A stretch of 64,000 nucleotides of DNA, taken from positions 620,001 through 684,000 of the forward strand of contig JBAYRL010000001.1 in assembly GCA_041676705.1 (NCBI GenBank). The letters run 5' to 3'. Every line of letters starts with the position of its first letter. The stretch's first letter is position 1. A program made the position numbers and the translations under genes. A model generated the notes under the pieces. The model was not told the DNA's origin. It saw nothing but the letters and a program-made list of their open reading frames with translations, and searched no databases. Positions 52,038 to 60,529 of the stretch are shown here, piece after piece. The DNA is from Acidimicrobiia bacterium. GTDB taxonomy: Bacteria > Actinomycetota > Acidimicrobiia > Acidimicrobiales > SKKL01.

Positions 52038-53750
52038 TTATGAGGCCCTATACACCTGGCCCCAAATGGTCCGGCCACGGCGTGAGCCGAAGCCCAAATC
52101 ACCTTCAGGCGTTGTCCAAGTATCAAGCCCATACACATCAGGTGCAGTAGCAAAGAACTCGTTGTTACTAGCGATCATGATGAAAGGAACTTGTTCGGCA
52201 ATAACCGTTAGGAATTTCTCCACGGCATCATATTGCTCGGCGAAGGTCTGCGATGTTTCTAGCTGGTCACGGGCCTCATCAATTCGAGGGTCAGTGAAGT
52301 TTGAAACGTTCGACAAATCAGTCACGTTGGAGAACTCGTTGCGCATAGTGGTAAGTGGCGCCGATTGAACGCCCGGGCGCCAGAACACCAGCTGGTGGCT
52401 ACCTTCAATGGCTCGCTGAATACTTTGGGCCATTTCATTGGCCACCAGTTCCAGCTTCACACCATGCTCGCCCCATTTGGCCTGCAAATACTGGGCTTGA
52501 CGGCTCACCGCCGGGGTGTTGGTGAAGAGATACTCGATCTCAATATCAGAGCCGGGTGCTTTACCATCAGATCGGTTGGGATCATCAATGTATTCCTGCA
52601 GCTTCGCACCGCCCGCCTCTTCGTCATATTTCGGATAAGCAGCCGCTGCATCCTCCGAATAGAACTCACTTGAGGGGTCAACCAGCAAAGTACGAGGCTC
52701 GGCCACTGGGCCTTCAGCCACAATCACCACGAGCTCTTCCGGGTTAGCGGTTTGCACCAAACCCTGGCGCACCCGTAGGTCATCTAGCGGCGGTTTGGCG
52801 GTGTTAACCAAAATACCCGAGGCCAAGTCACCAGCTTGCATATACAGGTTCGCTTCGCCAGATTCGGCTTTTTGCTGGAACCGACCGAGATACACGCCAA
52901 GGCGAGCATAAAGCACTACGTCGACATCGCCACTTTCCATGGCCGTCTGGCGAGCATCTTCGTCAGGCAGCGGCACGAAAGTGATTTTGTCGAGATACGG
53001 CAACCCTTCTTGCCAGTAATCAGCGTTACGCTCGGCAATCAGCGAACCGTCTCGCACCCAAGACACCAACTTGAAGGGGCCGGTACCAACAGGCTTGCTA
53101 CCAAAGTCTTCAGGGTTAGCACGGGCAGCTTCGATAGAAAAGGCGTTACCAAGCTGAGAAGCAAGTAGGTACAAGAACTGCGGGTCGGGTCGGCTTAGCA
53201 CATAGGTGTAGGTCAGCTCATCGTCTACCCTCACCTCGGCAATATCTTTTGTAACCGTGGCCAAAATACTGCCATCAGCAGCTAGAAACTCATCGTAACC
53301 ATCTTTTTGTACTTGTGCGGTCAGCTCGGTTCCATCATGGAACTTAACGCCTGGACGCAAAGTTACGGTCCACTCGGTGGAATCATCGTTAGCAACTACC
53401 GATTCCGCCAAATATGGCTCAACGGTCCCGTTAGCGGTAAGAACGACCATCGGGTCGAAAATCACTGGCATAACGTTGTCGCCGGATTGAGCACACGACG
53501 AGAGCCAAGGAGCATAGCTATTACAGTCAGCCTCCAGCCCTACGGTAAGGGAACCTCCTTGAGTGGGTGCCGGAACGTCGCCACCATTCGATGAACCGTT
53601 GTTGTCATCGTTATTATCGCCCGCTGTGGTAGAGGTTGTTCCGCCGCCAGCATTCGAATTGTTATTGTCATCGCTGCTGCATCCGGCCAACAACGCCGCC
53701 AATACCAACAGCGAAATAAACGCGCCCCTAAATCGGAAACGTTTCCTCAC
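52038..53750 (-). CDS. Family-5 peptide/nickel-type ABC solute-binding lipoprotein
   Basis: A 570-residue secreted lipoprotein. The signal peptide has a basic start (RKRFRFRG), a hydrophobic core and the lipobox LLAGC at about 21-25. A low-complexity Asn/Asp/Gly/Ser linker follows (26-60). The family-5 solute-binding fold starts at GGSLTVGLEADCNSYAPWLS and includes TVTLRPGVKFHDGTELTAQ, SKPVGTGPFKLVSW and ITFVPLPDEDARQTAMESGD. It binds a peptide, sugar or metal complex. No permease or ATPase gene adjoins it, so its partners are elsewhere. Start is GTG 53750 after GGGGGA. Confidence 0.93.
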   Translation of the reverse strand: MRKRFRFRGAFISLLVLAALLAGCSSDDNNNSNAGGGTTSTTAGDNNDDNNGSSNGGDVPAPTQGGSLTVGLEADCNSYAPWLSSCAQSGDNVMPVIFDPMVVLTANGTVEPYLAESVVANDDSTEWTVTLRPGVKFHDGTELTAQVQKDGYDEFLAADGSILATVTKDIAEVRVDDELTYTYVLSRPDPQFLYLLASQLGNAFSIEAARANPEDFGSKPVGTGPFKLVSWVRDGSLIAERNADYWQEGLPYLDKITFVPLPDEDARQTAMESGDVDVVLYARLGVYLGRFQQKAESGEANLYMQAGDLASGILVNTAKPPLDDLRVRQGLVQTANPEELVVIVAEGPVAEPRTLLVDPSSEFYSEDAAAAYPKYDEEAGGAKLQEYIDDPNRSDGKAPGSDIEIEYLFTNTPAVSRQAQYLQAKWGEHGVKLELVANEMAQSIQRAIEGSHQLVFWRPGVQSAPLTTMRNEFSNVTDLSNVSNFTDPRIDEARDQLETSQTFAEQYDAVEKFLTVIAEQVPFIMIASNNEFFATAPDVYGLDTWTTPEGDLGFGSRRGRTIWGQVYRAS

Positions 53751-53787
53751 TAAATCCCCCTACTTTAACTATTATTACATTACAATA

Positions 53788-53806
53788 CACCAAAAGATCT
53801 TTGGTG
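53788..53806. promoter_or_regulatory. Candidate operator upstream of the solute-binding protein gene
   Basis: CACCAAA, five bases, TTTGGTG is a perfect 7-bp inverted repeat 38 bp upstream of the GTG start, in an AT-rich promoter-like region. A regulator site is plausible but no regulator gene is adjacent. Confidence 0.45.
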
Positions 53807-53910
53807 ATAGTTGTGAGAAGCACATAGGTTTACTTATGTACCGAACACAACCGAAACCTTAGCACCCCGCCATCCGCATTGGTAGCAACTTTTGAAACCC
53901 TTGCTACGGC

Positions 53911-54303
53911 CTAACTAAGCCGCTTATACACGTGATCAACGGCGATCTTCACCACTACTCGCTCGCTGGTAATGGTCGGCGCGTAGTCGGCACCGGTATA
54001 ACGCTGCGAAACATGGTCAATATGGTTTCGCGCCTCATCGCCAGTCACGGTTTCTACTACCTTACCTCGCGCCTCGATATAGCGATATGGCGTATTGGCA
54101 TCGATAACCGTAACAGCCACCCGAGGGTCATTCGTCATGTGCTTGAACTTCAACCGATGGACCTCAGTGTTGATCAGCAAATGCTCATCATCGGCATCAA
54201 TCCACATCACATGGGTGGAAGGCGCGCCGTGTGAATCAAGAGTCGTCAACGCCGCAAAGTTTTTTGAGGTTGCAAAGTCTTTTAATTCTGTGTCAAGTGC
54301 CAT
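53911..54303 (-). CDS. PPOX-class F420-type flavin/deazaflavin oxidoreductase
   Basis: A 130-residue split-beta-barrel protein of the pyridoxamine-phosphate-oxidase-like group. LTTLDSHGAPSTHVMWIDAD, then LKFKHMTNDPRVAVTVID and YRYIEARGKVVE, match the actinobacterial F420-dependent family by wording. The substrate is unknown, and binding of FMN, heme or F420 cannot be told apart here. Start ATG 54303 has TATTCT seven bases upstream and no ribosome binding site. Confidence 0.88.
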   Translation of the reverse strand: MALDTELKDFATSKNFAALTTLDSHGAPSTHVMWIDADDEHLLINTEVHRLKFKHMTNDPRVAVTVIDANTPYRYIEARGKVVETVTGDEARNHIDHVSQRYTGADYAPTITSERVVVKIAVDHVYKRLS

Positions 54304-54310
54304 AAAGCCC

Positions 54311-54316
54311 AGAATA
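54311..54316 (-). promoter_or_regulatory. -10 element TATTCT, leaderless arrangement
   Basis: On the minus strand TATTCT is followed by seven bases and the ATG of the PPOX-class gene. Confidence 0.5.
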
Positions 54317-54339
54317 GTGGCGAAAACCTGTTAAGGTAC

Positions 54340-54550
54340 CTAAGTCCTGGTTACACCAGGTTGCCTTGCACCCCGATGGTGCTGGCGGGTCCCGTTCGGA
54401 ATACCCGGTCGAGGCCACCCTGTCCCCCCTCTGTAGGCGATGCAGAGCCACGCTGGTTTACAACCAGTAACGGAGTGGAACAGGTTGCCCCTGGGTTTTA
54501 TCGCACCCGTCATGCGCCCGAACTGCGGGCTATTTTTTTGGAGTAACACC
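54340..54550 (+). ncRNA. Structured 5' leader of the DEAD-box helicase gene
   Basis: About 200 bases with successive hairpins: CCTGG/CCAGG near 54346, GCACC/GGTGC near 54367, CTCTG/CAGAG near 54430, CTGGTT/AACCAG near 54453, GGGT/ACCC near 54493, then an intrinsic terminator. Hairpins followed by a terminator just before a start codon is the layout of a riboswitch or attenuator. It matches no riboswitch, T-box, SRP or RNase P motif that I know. A free-standing small RNA is the alternative. Confidence 0.55.
54516..54539 (+). terminator. Intrinsic terminator in the helicase leader
   Basis: GCCCG, loop AACTG, CGGGC, then TA and seven T. It lies only 11 bases before the putative start codon, so readthrough must be allowed for the helicase gene to be expressed from an upstream promoter. 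Confidence 0.8.
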
Positions 54551-55996
54551 CTGTCTTCTACAACTGTTCTTGAATCTTCGGTTGAGTCAACCGTTTCTTT
54601 CGCCGAGCTCGGCGTACCCAGCAATATCGTGTCGGCTCTGGCAAACCAAGGCATCACCCAAGCCTTCCCAATTCAAACTGCCACCCTGCCCGATGCTTTG
54701 GCTGGCCGTGATGTGTGCGGCAAAGCCCCCACTGGTTCCGGCAAAACTATCGCTTTTGGAATTCCGCTCCTCCACGGCATTGCCAGTGGTCCCAAGGCTG
54801 CACCAAAACGACCCAAAGGCCTGGTGCTAGTACCCACCCGCGAGCTGGCTACCCAGGTTCGTGAGGAACTGATAATGATGGCTGGCCCTAAAGGGGCCCG
54901 GGTCACCACCTTCTTTGGTGGCGTCGGTTTTGGGAACCAACTACGCGATCTTCGCCGCGGCGTAGACATTGCGGTGGCCTGCCCCGGTCGGTTGGCTGAC
55001 TTGGTGAAACAAGGCGAGGTTGACTTATCTGAGGTTCGTTATGTGGTGTTAGATGAAGCTGACCGCATGGCCGACATGGGTTTTCTACCTGAAGTTCGTC
55101 GTCTGTTGAACCAAACCTCACCCAAGCGCCAAACCTTGCTATTTTCGGCCACCTTGGATGGTGACGTTGACATTCTAATTCGGGAATACCAACACAATCC
55201 CGCCCGCCACGAACATGTGGTGAAGGAAGACTCTCCCCAGAACGAATACAAATTCTGGAACGTCGAACGCAATGAGCGAGTTGACATCACCGCTCGCCTT
55301 ATTAGCGCCAATTGGCCGGCCATTGTGTTCGTTCGTACGCGCCGGGGGGCCGACCGGGCCGCACGACAGCTTGCCAATGCAGGTGTTTCAACCGAGGTAA
55401 TCCACGGCGATCGGTCCCAACCACAACGGGAACGAGCGTTAGCTCGCTTCACCAACGGTCAATCGCAAGCTCTGGTAGCAACCGATGTCGCCGCCCGCGG
55501 CATTCACGTAGATAACGTAGCGGCCGTCATCCACTTCGACTTGCCAGCTGACCACAAAGACTTTGTGCATCGCTCGGGGCGCACAGGTCGAGCTGGAACT
55601 ACCGGCCTAGTGGTGGCATTGGTACCCAAGGAACAAAACTCTGATGCCAAGAAACTACAACGGAAATTGCAGCTCGCCTTGGGCATCACTCCACCGGCTT
55701 CACTAGCGCCAGTCACCCCAACCAAAGCACCAGCTAGCAAGGCGGCAACCAGTGAATCAACTCGCACTAACCCCGCCTCCAAGCGGCCTGGGCGGGCGAA
55801 GGACCGCAAGTCAAAGGCACGTCGAAGCGACGCTTCAACGCCAGGGTCGCACAGTCCAAGCAATCGTGGTGGCAAAGCTCGCGGTGCCAAGGTTTCAGCA
55901 CGCACCGGTTCGGGCGGCACATCGCGTAACAGCTCTCCTGGAGCATCGCGTAGCGGAAACAAACACCGCTCAGCCAAACGCCGTAACGCTGCCTAG
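54551..55996 (+). CDS. DEAD-box ATP-dependent RNA helicase (RhlE-like)
   Basis: A 481-residue RNA helicase if it starts at the CTG at 54551. Q motif GITQAFPIQTATLP, motif I APTGSGKT, Ia PTRELATQV, motif II VLDEADRMADMGF, motif III FSATL, motif V ATDVAARGIHVD and motif VI HRSGRTGRAG are all present. The last 100 residues are a basic Ser/Arg/Lys/Gly-rich tail. No ATG, GTG or TTG occurs in frame between the terminator and the first conserved residues. CTG 54551 lies seven bases after GGAG, and I take it as the start. The frame is open upstream to 54440, but that runs through the terminator. Confidence 0.9.
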   Translation: MSSTTVLESSVESTVSFAELGVPSNIVSALANQGITQAFPIQTATLPDALAGRDVCGKAPTGSGKTIAFGIPLLHGIASGPKAAPKRPKGLVLVPTRELATQVREELIMMAGPKGARVTTFFGGVGFGNQLRDLRRGVDIAVACPGRLADLVKQGEVDLSEVRYVVLDEADRMADMGFLPEVRRLLNQTSPKRQTLLFSATLDGDVDILIREYQHNPARHEHVVKEDSPQNEYKFWNVERNERVDITARLISANWPAIVFVRTRRGADRAARQLANAGVSTEVIHGDRSQPQRERALARFTNGQSQALVATDVAARGIHVDNVAAVIHFDLPADHKDFVHRSGRTGRAGTTGLVVALVPKEQNSDAKKLQRKLQLALGITPPASLAPVTPTKAPASKAATSESTRTNPASKRPGRAKDRKSKARRSDASTPGSHSPSNRGGKARGAKVSARTGSGGTSRNSSPGASRSGNKHRSAKRRNAA

Positions 55997-56013
55997 GTCG
56001 CGATAAAGGGCCC

Positions 56014-56043
56014 TTGACAGAGCGCTTTAGGCGACCCTAATTT
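56014..56043 (+). promoter_or_regulatory. Possible promoter of the methyltransferase gene
   Basis: A perfect TTGACA at 56014-56019 is followed after 18 bp by TAATTT, 90 bp upstream of the ATG at 56133. The -10 match is weak. A hairpin ATTTCTAG/CTAGAAAT lies at 56044-56065, in the presumed 5' leader. Confidence 0.35.
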
Positions 56044-56132
56044 ATTTCTAGCGAAGCCTAGAAATAGTCGGACTCCGCCTAAGAAGGGGCAACTGCCCCA
56101 CCACCACAGCTCTGTGCCTCGGGGAGGCCCAT

Positions 56133-56915
56133 ATGTCGATCTCTACGGTGTCGAACGAAAAAGCACCTGGCCACTGGCTTTTGGCCCGCCTTGGCAAGAA
56201 AATTCTGCGCCCGGGCGGCCGTGAGCTAACCACCAGGCTGCTTAACAAACTTGGCCTAACCAACCAAGATCACGTAGTTGAATTTGCACCTGGTGTAGGT
56301 GCCACCGCCCGCGCCTTGCTGGCCTATCAGCCAGCCAGTTACACGGCGGTCGAACGAGACGAAGAAGCGGCTGCCATTACCCGCAAGGTAGTGACACCCT
56401 CTGGCGGCAAAGTGGTGCTTTCAACAGCACAACAATCGGCGCTCCCCGAGGGATCGGCCACCGTTGTCGTTGGCGAAGCCATGCTCACCATGCAAAGCGA
56501 TGTCAACAAGAATGCTGTGATGAGCGAGGCCCATCGGCTACTCCAGACCGGTGGACGTTACGTCATTCATGAGCTGTGCCTAATTCCTGATGACATTTCC
56601 GAGGAACGTTCACAAGCGGTTTGGGACGACCTTTCTCGCAGTATTCATGTGGGCGCACGGCCACTAACCGCGGCTAGCTGGCGAGCAATACTTGAAAACA
56701 ACGGCTTCCGGGTCATCGCCGAAGAACGAGCCGACATGGCACTTTTGGCACCCCGACGAGTGATCGACGATGAAGGTCTCTGGCCAGCCATGCGCTTTTT
56801 CGCACGCGTGGCCACCGACCGCAGCGCTCGAAGTCGGGTTAAGAGTATGCACGCCTGCTTCAATCGGCTACACAACAACATGGGCGCCATTGGCCTGATC
56901 GTCGAAAAAGTTTAA
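56133..56915 (+). CDS. Class I SAM-dependent methyltransferase
   Basis: A 260-residue methyltransferase. Motif I VVEFAPGVGATARALLA is at about 49-65, YTAVERDEEAAAI is the acidic ribose-binding strand, and SALPEGSATVVVGEAMLTMQ is motif IV-like. The fold resembles UbiE/MenG-type enzymes acting on small molecules, but the substrate is not identifiable. The ribosome binding site GGGGAGG lies six bases before ATG 56133. A DUF488 gene follows 27 bp after its stop. Confidence 0.88.
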   Translation: MSISTVSNEKAPGHWLLARLGKKILRPGGRELTTRLLNKLGLTNQDHVVEFAPGVGATARALLAYQPASYTAVERDEEAAAITRKVVTPSGGKVVLSTAQQSALPEGSATVVVGEAMLTMQSDVNKNAVMSEAHRLLQTGGRYVIHELCLIPDDISEERSQAVWDDLSRSIHVGARPLTAASWRAILENNGFRVIAEERADMALLAPRRVIDDEGLWPAMRFFARVATDRSARSRVKSMHACFNRLHNNMGAIGLIVEKV

Positions 56916-56942
56916 TGGCATAGATGCCGCTTGAATGGAGGT

Positions 56943-57476
56943 ATGGCACAACCACGGCTTTACACCATTGGGCACTCAACTCATCCCATCGAAGAGTTCC
57001 TAAAAATGCTGTCGGCCAATCACGTCGACATGGTGGCCGACGTGCGTACGGTGCCCCGATCTCGCCATAATCCGCAATTCGACCAGCACGCCTTGGCCGA
57101 AAGCCTAGAAGCAGCAGACCTGGAATATGTGCAGATTAAAAAGCTGGGGGGTTTGCGCCACAGTTCAACCAAAGAACCCAGCATTAATGAAGCCTGGCGC
57201 AATAAAAGCTTTCGCAGCTACGCCGATTACATGCAGACCGAAGGGTTCTCCGAAGGTATCGACGAACTAATCGAACTGACCAAAACCAACACGGTGGCCA
57301 TAATGTGTGCCGAAGCTGTGCCCTGGCGTTGTCACCGTTCTCTGGTCGGAGATGCCATGCTGACCAGGGGTTATGAGGTTTGCGACATCATGAGCGTCAC
57401 TTCAACGAAACCCCATAACCTCACCAGTTTCGCCAAAGTGGAAGGAACCAAGGTGTGGTATCCGCCGGAAACCTAG
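56943..57476 (+). CDS. DUF488-family protein
   Basis: A 177-residue DUF488 protein. It begins PRLYTIGHSTHPIEEF, the family signature, followed by DVRTVPRSRHNPQFD, LGGLRH, and CAEAVPWRCHRSLVGDAML, with conserved Cys/His near the C terminus. The biochemical role of the family is unknown. I use ATG 56943; GGAGG sits only one base upstream, too close for a normal ribosome binding site, and TTG 56931 is the other option. Confidence 0.9.
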   Translation: MAQPRLYTIGHSTHPIEEFLKMLSANHVDMVADVRTVPRSRHNPQFDQHALAESLEAADLEYVQIKKLGGLRHSSTKEPSINEAWRNKSFRSYADYMQTEGFSEGIDELIELTKTNTVAIMCAEAVPWRCHRSLVGDAMLTRGYEVCDIMSVTSTKPHNLTSFAKVEGTKVWYPPET

Positions 57477-57483
57477 GCAGCGC

Positions 57484-57801
57484 TCACCGACGCAAAAGAC
57501 CTAGCGCGGCCCCAGCTAACACCATGGTGATCACCAACACCGTAATAATAAGAAAGCGATTCTCGCCACGGTGACGGAAATGGCTAAACATCATTAATAG
57601 GCGGATGAATGGTAAGAGCACCAAGGTGGCACAGCCCCCTGTCAGTAGAACAGTGGCCAAGGGTCCCAAACCGAAAATCAGAGCTATTACTGCACCTACG
57701 AGCAAAGCGGTGGCCAAGTTGGTGCCATAGGCCATCAGCACCGCGATTCGCCCAGCCAAAACCCTGTCGGGGGCTATCTCGTCGCCCTCGATTTTACTCA
57801 T
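57484..57801 (-). CDS. DUF1634 membrane protein
   Basis: A 105-residue protein with three membrane helices (about 19-40, 42-66 and 81-103) and a short polar N terminus. DUF1634 proteins typically sit beside TauE/SafE permease genes. Here its ATG overlaps the stop of that permease by 4 bp (ATGA), so they are co-translated and may form one transporter (inference). Confidence 0.82.
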   Translation of the reverse strand: MSKIEGDEIAPDRVLAGRIAVLMAYGTNLATALLVGAVIALIFGLGPLATVLLTGGCATLVLLPFIRLLMMFSHFRHRGENRFLIITVLVITMVLAGAALGLLRR

Positions 57802-58643
57802 GAGCCCATCGTCCATCCCAGGCCAAGCGCGTTGGCGGCCATTGGCACCGCCAGCGACAAGAGCACCACTGTAAATATGATTCGTAAACCGCTGCCCGCC
57901 ATACGAACCAAAATTCGTGCCCCCAAAACAGCACCGCTAAGGGAACCCAACACAATTGGGGCCGCCAAGATCAAGTCGATATTGCCACCCAGTAGATAGG
58001 CCGCAGCCGCGCCTGATGCCGTTACCCCAATCATCAAGTTAGCGGTGGCAGATGAGGCTTTGATTGGCAAGCGCATGGCAGCGTCCATGGCTGGAATCTT
58101 CAAAACACCACTACCAATCCCTAGCAGAGCAGAGAGAACACCAGCTAGAAACATGAACGAAACACCCATTGGTAGGCGTGAAACCTGATAGTCCACGTTT
58201 TCCCCGTCAAGATCTATAAACGACGAATCGAGTTGGTGGCTAAAAGCGTGCGCTGGGACCGGTAGAGGTTCTCGTGGCTTGCGACCATGCAGCATTTGTG
58301 CAGCCGAGACCAAGAGCACACCGGTGAAAATTCCGTATAGAACCTCATCGGCCACCAAACCGACCATGGCTACACCGACCAAAGCCCCGAACGTCGTGGC
58401 AACCTCAAGCACCACCGCAAGCCGAAGATTGGTGAGGCCAGCCGATAAGAACCTGGGTGCACTTGAACAAGACGAAGCGATGACCGCAATCAAACTCACC
58501 GCCACAGCGGTGGGAAACGGAATGTCGGCACCCAAGGTGAGAAGCGGCACTATAAATATGCCACCAGCCATGCCCAGCGCACTGCCTAAAGCACTGGCCA
58601 CGAGGGCACCAACAAACAAGGTTATGAAAAGGCTAACTGCCAC
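57798..58643 (-). CDS. TauE/SafE-family anion permease
   Basis: A 281-residue polytopic protein with about eight membrane helices and two internal repeats. GSALGMAGGIFIVPLLTLGA at the N terminus and LLGIGSGVLKIPAMD in the second half are the characteristic Gly/Pro motifs. It likely exports or imports sulfite, sulfoacetate or a related anion; the substrate is not determinable. Start is GTG 58643. A cytosolic loop of about 50 residues with several His lies between the halves. Confidence 0.9.
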   Translation of the reverse strand: MAVSLFITLFVGALVASALGSALGMAGGIFIVPLLTLGADIPFPTAVAVSLIAVIASSCSSAPRFLSAGLTNLRLAVVLEVATTFGALVGVAMVGLVADEVLYGIFTGVLLVSAAQMLHGRKPREPLPVPAHAFSHQLDSSFIDLDGENVDYQVSRLPMGVSFMFLAGVLSALLGIGSGVLKIPAMDAAMRLPIKASSATANLMIGVTASGAAAAYLLGGNIDLILAAPIVLGSLSGAVLGARILVRMAGSGLRIIFTVVLLSLAVPMAANALGLGWTMGS

Positions 58644-58804
58644 TACTATTCGAACCTACACCTCTAAAACCCTTTGCTGCACAATTCCACCTCAACACCC
58701 GATTTTCCCAGCTTGGACTATATGAGGGTCACGCGAACACAACATGCCCACGGCCCAAGTACCGCACCAGCACTACGTGCGCACCACATGTGCACTGCCG
58801 TCAC

Positions 58805-58830
58805 GGTTAGGAAAAAAACCTGACCCGGTA
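58805..58830. other. Imperfect hairpin in the region between the TauE and thiolase genes
   Basis: GGTTAGG, seven A, CCTGACC forms a 7-bp stem with one G-U pair on the plus strand. Read on the minus strand it has a T-rich loop. The 269-bp region 58644-58912 otherwise shows no gene; a GGGAG ribosome binding site for the thiolase gene lies at its end. Confidence 0.3.
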
Positions 58831-58912
58831 TCGAATCCGAGGTGTCGTGTGACAGCGGCTACACTTGGCGCACCAACTAATTGAACAGCTTCCTTGACGG
58901 GAGAAATCGCTT

Positions 58913-60067
58913 ATGAGTTTACGCGGTGCCGCTTTTATCGCTGGTGCATACGAGCACCCCCGGCGCGACATCCCCGACCGTACCATCACCCAAATTCACG
59001 CCGAAGTGGCCGCAGGCGCACTAGCCGACGCCGGTCTTAGCTTCGCTGATGTGGACGCCTATTACTGTGCTGGTGATGCGCCTGGTTTTGGCCCCATGTC
59101 GGCCGTCGAATACATGGGGCTCAACTGCAAGACCATCGACTCAACCGAAACTGGCGGCTCGTCGTATCTGGTGCATTTGGGCCACGCCGCCGCACAAATC
59201 GCTGCTGGCCATGCTTCGGTAGCGCTTATCACGCTGGCTGGCACACCTCGCCAGCCAATGAAGTTCGGTGGTGGCGGTTTTCCGGCACCCGAGAGCGAAT
59301 TTGAAGCTCAATGGGGTGTGAACACGCTCAATAACTATGCCCTTTCCGCACGTCGGCACATGTATGAGTTTGGCACTACCAGCGCCCAGCTAGCTGAAAT
59401 CAAAGTCGCGGCGTCACTGCATGCCCAGCACAACCCCCACGCATTCATGCCGAACCCGGTAACGGTGGAAGAAGTGCTGGAATCACCCATGGTCGCCGAT
59501 CCACTTCATCGTTTAGATTCCTGTGTGATCACCGATGGTGGCGGTGCCATTGTGGTGGTAAGCCCCGAAATTGCCCGCACGCTCAATCGCACCTGTGTGA
59601 AAATTTTAGGCCAAGGCGAGGCATTAAAAGACTCTCGCAAAGTTGACCTCACCTATTCGGCGGCCGCTTGGTCAGGGCCGGCCGCTTTTGCTGAGGCTGG
59701 CGTCACCCCAGCCGACATCGACTACGCCTCAATTTATGACAGCTTCACCATTACGGTACTAATTGCTCTTGAAGACCTGGGCTTTTGCGAAAAAGGTAAA
59801 GGTGGACAGTTTGTAATGGACGGCCGCCTACAAGCACCCTTCGGGGGCTTACCGTTCAACACCGATGGTGGCGGGCTCTGTAACAATCACCCCGCCAACC
59901 GCGGCGGGATGACCAAGATCATCGAAGCTGTACGTCAGTTACGGGGCGAAGCTAACCCCGCCGTTCAAGTTCCCGACTGTCAACTGGCCTTGGCCCATGG
60001 AACCGGTGGTGCGCTATCCACCCGCCACGGTTGTGCCACCGCAATTCTAGGAGTAGCCGACGCATGA
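58913..60067 (+). CDS. Thiolase-fold protein without the nucleophilic Cys (Ltp2-like)
   Basis: A 384-residue thiolase-superfamily protein of the SCP-x/lipid-transfer type. Where thiolases have the acyl-accepting Cys this one reads STETGGSSYLVHLGHAA (near residue 83), with no Cys. The C-terminal AHGTGGALSTRHGCATAILG and CNNHPANRGG loops are kept. Cys-less members paired with a DUF35 protein include the steroid side-chain retro-aldolase Ltp2 of Actinomycetota, so a C-C lyase in lipid or steroid degradation is a fair guess. It overlaps the DUF35 gene by 4 bp. Confidence 0.88.
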   Translation: MSLRGAAFIAGAYEHPRRDIPDRTITQIHAEVAAGALADAGLSFADVDAYYCAGDAPGFGPMSAVEYMGLNCKTIDSTETGGSSYLVHLGHAAAQIAAGHASVALITLAGTPRQPMKFGGGGFPAPESEFEAQWGVNTLNNYALSARRHMYEFGTTSAQLAEIKVAASLHAQHNPHAFMPNPVTVEEVLESPMVADPLHRLDSCVITDGGGAIVVVSPEIARTLNRTCVKILGQGEALKDSRKVDLTYSAAAWSGPAAFAEAGVTPADIDYASIYDSFTITVLIALEDLGFCEKGKGGQFVMDGRLQAPFGGLPFNTDGGGLCNNHPANRGGMTKIIEAVRQLRGEANPAVQVPDCQLALAHGTGGALSTRHGCATAILGVADA

Positions 60068-60495
60068 GCAACGACACTTTTCTACCAACCCGCAAGCCCC
60101 ACACAAACATCGAAACACAGGAGTTTTGGGAAGGTTGCGGTCAAGGACGCTTCTTAGTTCCCCGATGCAATAACTGCGCCCATCTAATTTGGTATCCCCG
60201 ACAGTTTTGTACCGAATGTGGCCATATGGAGGTCACCTGGGAAGAGATGAGCGGCCGAGGCAGCGTGTATAGCTACTCGATTTCCAACCGAGGCCAAGGA
60301 GAATTTGCCGAGGTAGCACCTTACGTATTGGCCTACGTTGAGCTAGAAGAAGGCCCCAGGGTCCTAACGAACATTGTGGATTGTGATCCTTCGACCGTAG
60401 AGGTGGGTCAAGCTGTAACGGTGGTCTTTGAAGCAGCGGGAGAGACTAAAGATGGCAAGCCCTTGGCACTTTATCGGTTCCGCCCAACCCAGTAA
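60064..60495 (+). CDS. DUF35 zinc-ribbon/OB-fold acyl-CoA-binding protein
   Basis: A 143-residue DUF35 protein. The N-terminal helix (TQEFWEGCGQGRFLVPRC-like wording) is followed by the rubredoxin-like zinc ribbon CNNCAHLIWYPRQFCTECG (two CxxC pairs) and an OB fold with GRGSVYSYSISNRG and PYVLAYVELEEGPRVLTNI. Such proteins bind acyl-CoA and activate thiolase-fold partners. I start at ATG 60064, overlapping the thiolase-fold gene stop, not at an ATG 33 bp inside it. Confidence 0.93.
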   Translation: MSNDTFLPTRKPHTNIETQEFWEGCGQGRFLVPRCNNCAHLIWYPRQFCTECGHMEVTWEEMSGRGSVYSYSISNRGQGEFAEVAPYVLAYVELEEGPRVLTNIVDCDPSTVEVGQAVTVVFEAAGETKDGKPLALYRFRPTQ

Positions 60496-60529
60496 GAACA
60501 GCAAGAACAGCTTCTAGAATTATGAAACT

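Noticed and set aside
54340..54540. T-box, SAM or cobalamin riboswitch, SRP RNA or RNase P RNA
   Set aside because: None of the sequence signatures I know for these classes is present in the leader.
54340..54657. Minus-strand open frame across the helicase leader
   Set aside because: It overlaps conserved helicase codons and the plus-strand terminator and has no protein-like pattern.
58913..60067. Simple acetyl-CoA acetyltransferase
   Set aside because: The active-site Cys is absent and the gene is coupled to a DUF35 gene.
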